Below are positions 22,974 through 26,303 of a stretch of 26,303 bases of DNA, piece after piece (the stretch's first letter is position 1; each line of letters starts with the position of its first letter). A program made the position numbers and the translations under genes. Source of the DNA: Alectoria sarmentosa (taxonomy: Eukaryota > Ascomycota > Lecanoromycetes > Lecanorales > Parmeliaceae); the NCBI GenBank assembly GCA_009733775.1, contig WOGZ01000410.1, positions 1-26,303 on the forward strand, read 5' to 3'. The notes beneath the pieces are model-generated. The model was given only the letters and a program-made list of their open reading frames with translations, made no database searches and was not told where the DNA came from.

Positions 22974-23117
22974 ATACGAGAAATCTTAATCAATATTAAA
23001 ATTATTATAAATTTCGTATTTATAAGCGATTAAATCGTAAATATATTTATTAAATCTTTATTTAAATAGGTTTTTAAACGATATAAACGATTAATAAATA
23101 TATATAATTTTAATTAA
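22974..23117 (+). pseudogene. Copia pol, 3' end after the nested insertion
   Basis: The frame resumes with IREI, completing the YH-IRE motif broken at 15,345. It then reads FISD*IVNIFIKSLFK, the conserved copia ending (family: --D-IADI-TKPL), and closes with TAA at 23,115-23,117. That is 30 bp before the proposed 3' LTR, normal spacing for an LTR element. Confidence 0.75.
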
Positions 23118-23134
23118 TCGAAATAAGCGAATTT

Positions 23135-23147
23135 ATGAAAAAAAAAA
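23135..23147 (+). other. Copia polypurine tract, mutated
   Basis: The tract atgaaaaaaaaaa is nearly pure purine on the copia sense strand. It lies between the pol stop and the proposed 3' LTR start, where the plus-strand primer belongs. An original G-rich tract would become A-only by G to A change. A-runs are common here, so the position is the main support. Confidence 0.45.
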
Positions 23148-26100
23148 TTATTTAAATTTATTTAATAAATAACAAATTCGTTTATATCGCTTATATAAAA
23201 TATTTATATATATATATAATTAAACTTCGTTATAACGATTTTCGATATAACGAAATATTCGTTATAATTAAATAACTTCGTAAATTCTTCGTAAATTCTT
23301 ATATAAATAACGAAAAACCTCGTTATAAGTTATACGAATTTTATTATAAAATTTTAACGAAATGATCGAATCTTTTTTTATTGCTTTAAAACGTACATTT
23401 AATTCTTTATTTCTTAAAAAACGTTATACGATTATTAAAGATAATTAAAAAAAGATTTTATAAAATTAATATAATAATAATTTTAATAAAAAGTAGTTTC
23501 TTAAATCGTTTAATTAATGATAATAAAAAACATATAATTATGTTTTTAACATTTTTATTTGCGGCGAAATTCTTTTAAACAAATTCGTTTATTTTGATTA
23601 AAATTATATTATTTTTTAAAAAAATAAAGCTCGTATAATAAAAATTAATTAAATAAATTTTAAAAAAGTTTTTTTTGAATAAATGTAACGATATAAAGTT
23701 AATTATAATACTTTAATTAATAATATTATTCGTGTTAAAATCGAGTAATATCAAAAAACACATTTATATATTAAAAATAATCGTTATTCAAGTTTTCGAA
23801 TAATTAATTAAGTTGTTTTAAAGTTTGTTATAATATATAATAGCGAAATAAATATAACAAAATTAATTTTATTAATCGAAATATATATATCGTTGAAATT
23901 ATAATTGAAATTTGTAAAATTAATTAGTTTTTCAACTTTAAAAACATTTTCAATATAAATAAAACGAGCTATTTTTTAAAAATGATATTTGATAAAAATT
24001 TAAATACGAAAAGTGTGAGTGACTAAAAATAAAAAAAGATTCGTATTATATTTATTTTAACGTATAGTGTTATTAAATCTCGAAGACTTTTTATTTAATA
24101 TATCGATATATTTTTATAACACTTCGCCTTTAAAAAATAAATTACTTATTAATATCGTTTTTATATAAACATTATAATACGATTTTTATATTTTCGAATA
24201 ACGAATATTTATAATTTAAAAACATTCGAAATTTTTTAAAAAAATAACATTATAATTTGAATGATTAATGAAATTATAAAAAAATATCTTCGATGATTCG
24301 ATAATTTTATGAAACGACTTACACTTTTTTTGATAAATAATTTTAACGCTTACGAATTAAAATAAGTTACGTTTTATGATCAAATTATTATAAAGAAATT
24401 AAGATAAACGATTACGATATAATTATCTTTAAATGCGATCTTTATACATTAATCATTAAATTAAAATATTATTTAAAATTGAAAAACACACGTATATCGT
24501 TAATGTGTTCGATTTATAATCGAAAATTTTAATGTCGATAATGATTTTAAAATCTTAATGCACGTTTTATATACAATTCGATAAAAAATCTCGACATAAA
24601 AAATCGATATTAATTTTTAAATTATACGAAATTGTTAAATACGTTTATAAGTTTATAATTAATTTAAATCGAAGCTTATAAAATCTATCGACGAATAATA
24701 ATTTAAATCACGAGAAATTATAATTATTATTATAAATAATATAATTATAATAAAACGTTAAAATTAACTTCGTAAGCGAATAAATATTTAAAATTTTCTA
24801 AACCTCGTTATTAAAACGATTTATAATTAAAAAGAAAATATGTTTTAAATTATTATTAATTAATATAATAAAAAACGTGTGATCGAATTAAATGAAAAAT
24901 GTAAAAAAATAATTAATATATTTATTTCGAAGCTTTTATCGACTTTAAAAATCTTATAAATATATAAAAAATAATAAAAAGTTAAAGATTCAACTTTTAT
25001 AAAGATTTTATAAAAACGTGAAAGAAATTTGCAACTTCGCAAAATTATTAATTTACATTAAAGTACTTTAAAGAATTATTTTAAAGCGAAATAAATAAAC
25101 TATATAACTATTATTCATATATAAAATTAAAGTTATTTATTAACGTATTTTCGCTATAACGAAATACTTTATATAACGAAATAAATAAAATTAATTTAAT
25201 ATTGTTTACACAAAAATTTACACTTTTTAAATAAATAAATAAAAAGTAATTTAATTATAATCGATAATGTTTAAAGTGAAAATTATAAATTAACGTTCGT
25301 TTTATAAAAACGATTTACACAAAATGAAAATCGATTATATAAATTAAATTATCTAAATAAACAATGATTTAAAATTCGATTTATAAGAATTTTAAAAGTT
25401 TTCAAAGTTTCATCTAAATTATTTCTTTTAATTAATCGCGAAGTTTTATATTTTAATCGACGATTTATTATTGCATATAATTATAACGTAATTATTAAAA
25501 ATTGAAATTATACATTTATATAAACAAGATTATAAAATAAAGTATAATAATTTTAATAATATTAAAATTATCAAAATGCGATTAATTAATTATTTTATTA
25601 TTTATATAAAATATTACGTTGAAATTTTAAATTGCGATAAATTTTAAATGTGTTTTAAAGAATTGAAATTTAATTTTGAAATTTATTTGAGACATTGAAG
25701 TTCGTAAATTTTTAAAAAGTTTCTTAAAGTTTTTAAAACTAATTTTATCGAAAAATATTTTCATTTTTTTTAGCGTTATCGTATTAAATTATTAAAGTTT
25801 AAAGTATATTTTTTAAAATTATTTAATCGAATATAATCGTAAAACTTAATATTGTATAAAAGTTTTTATAAAAAAGTTATTAAATCTTTTTAATTAAATG
25901 ATTTTTCGAATTCGTTATAACGAATTCGACTGTATATAAATTATGTGATTTCGATAAATGATATTCGAAGTAATATTTTTAAGTTAATCAACTTTCGATA
26001 TAAAATTTATAGAAATTCGATAAAAGTTTAAGTGCGATTTCGAAGCTTTTTTATTTTATATAAATTAAATTATAGTCGTTTTTATACTTTTCTTTTTATG

Positions 26101-26195
26101 CTATTTAAATACGATTATCATTATAATTATAATTATAATTTATTATTATTAAAATTACTCAATTAATATATATTAAAAGCGCGAATTTCTTAATA
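23148..26195 (+). repeat. Copia 3' LTR (~3.05 kb), fully AT-converted
   Basis: It begins TTATTTAAATTTATT against TGATTGCAATGCATT of the 5' LTR (ungapped, about two thirds identical, with some transversions) and ends near TTAATA against GCAACA. The end at 26,000-26,165 is unmistakably the same sequence as 10,711-10,885 with non-CpG C to T and G to A changes. CpG dinucleotides are conserved in position. No ORF survives: the region matching the 5' LTR ORF (about 23,850-24,950) is closed in all useful frames. A small tandem duplication (cttcgtaaatt x 2) lies at about 23,276-23,300. Confidence 0.65.
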
Positions 26196-26303
26196 ATGAA
26201 AAGTTTATAAAATATATAATAAAGCTAATAAAGCTAAGTGTTTAAATGTAATATATTATCGATTTATATTATATATATTAAAATAGCTCGCGAAATAAAT
26301 ATT
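26196..26303. other. AT-rich right flank of the copia element
   Basis: It begins atgaa, the proposed right copy of the target duplication (gtgaa on the left). The remaining ~100 bp is AT-rich with CpG retained. A small direct repeat, taataaagctaataaagct, occurs near its middle. No gene is seen. Confidence 0.4.

Larger units (their letters stand above)
7852..26195 (+). mobile_element. Ty1/copia-type LTR retrotransposon with ~3-kb LTRs, split by a nested chromovirus
   Basis: The proposed element runs LTR (7,852-10,918), primer binding site, gag-pol (10,950-15,345 and 22,974-23,117), purine tract (23,135-23,147), LTR (23,148-26,195). Copia identity comes from the RT and RNase H motifs and from domain order on the + strand. 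Without the nested insertion it would be about 10.7 kb, with 6.1 kb of LTR around only 4.6 kb of internal DNA. The internal region and 3' LTR are fully AT-converted while the 5' LTR is not. The two LTR lengths agree within 20 bp. The 5' start and 3' end are placed by eye and may be off by several bases. Confidence 0.7.

Noticed and set aside
24860..25042. 60-codon minus-strand ORF in the 3' LTR
   Set aside because: Low-complexity Phe/Ile/Tyr/Lys translation of AT-rich DNA with no counterpart in the unmutated LTR.
1..26303. Mitochondrial, plastid or Plasmodium-like genome as the source of the high AT
   Set aside because: The high AT coincides with nuclear retrotransposons whose stops sit at Trp/Gln positions. 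CpG is retained, and an ordinary-GC block is embedded, which fits fungal RIP.
1..26303. CRISPR arrays, bacterial operons, rRNA or tRNA genes
   Set aside because: No regularly spaced repeats with unique spacers, no ribosome-binding or operon layout, and no cloverleaf or rRNA core was recognised by eye.

Overview
The window looks like a heterochromatic, repeat-packed stretch of a filamentous ascomycete (Pezizomycotina) nuclear genome that has been through repeat-induced point mutation (RIP). About 23 kb is extremely AT-rich (roughly 8-30% G+C in lines counted by eye). CpG is kept, while C in other contexts is almost gone. A single block of normal composition lies at about 7,420-10,830. I find no intact host gene that I can name. 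The species cannot be told from this window.

The main structure is a nested pair of LTR retrotransposons. The outer one is a Ty1/copia-type element on the + strand, about 7,852-26,195. Its proposed LTRs are very long, about 3.07 kb (7,852-10,918) and 3.05 kb (23,148-26,195). They flank a 4.6-kb internal region with a half-tRNA-iMet-like primer binding site, a gag zinc knuckle, reverse transcriptase and RNase H, all broken. Inside its RNase H region sits a complete Ty3/gypsy chromovirus on the - strand (15,346-22,968). That element has two 184-bp TGTTA...TAACA LTRs, an ATTAT target duplication, and readable but heavily mutated Gag, RT, integrase and chromodomain. The copia reading frame stops at the left target duplication and resumes directly after the right one.

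Layout: 1-2,990 is an AT-rich relic of moderate depth, with no family assigned. 2,990-7,419 is a more extreme AT-rich relic, with no family assigned. 7,420-7,851 is normal-GC flanking DNA with hairpins. 7,852-10,918 is the copia 5' LTR, which is oddly un-mutated and carries a 339-codon ORF. 10,919-15,345 is copia gag-pol. 15,346-22,968 is the nested chromovirus. 22,974-23,117 is the end of copia pol. 23,148-26,195 is the RIP-mutated copia 3' LTR. 26,196-26,303 is AT-rich flank.

The most unusual points are the long LTRs, the sparing of the 5' LTR when its partner and the internal domain are fully mutated, the long ORF inside that LTR, a CpG-sparing mutation spectrum, and a 12-codon tandem repeat in the chromovirus pol. 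LTR limits and the homology between the two copia LTRs come from alignment by eye. The right-hand ~200 bp of the LTR pair is very clear, and the rest is weaker.
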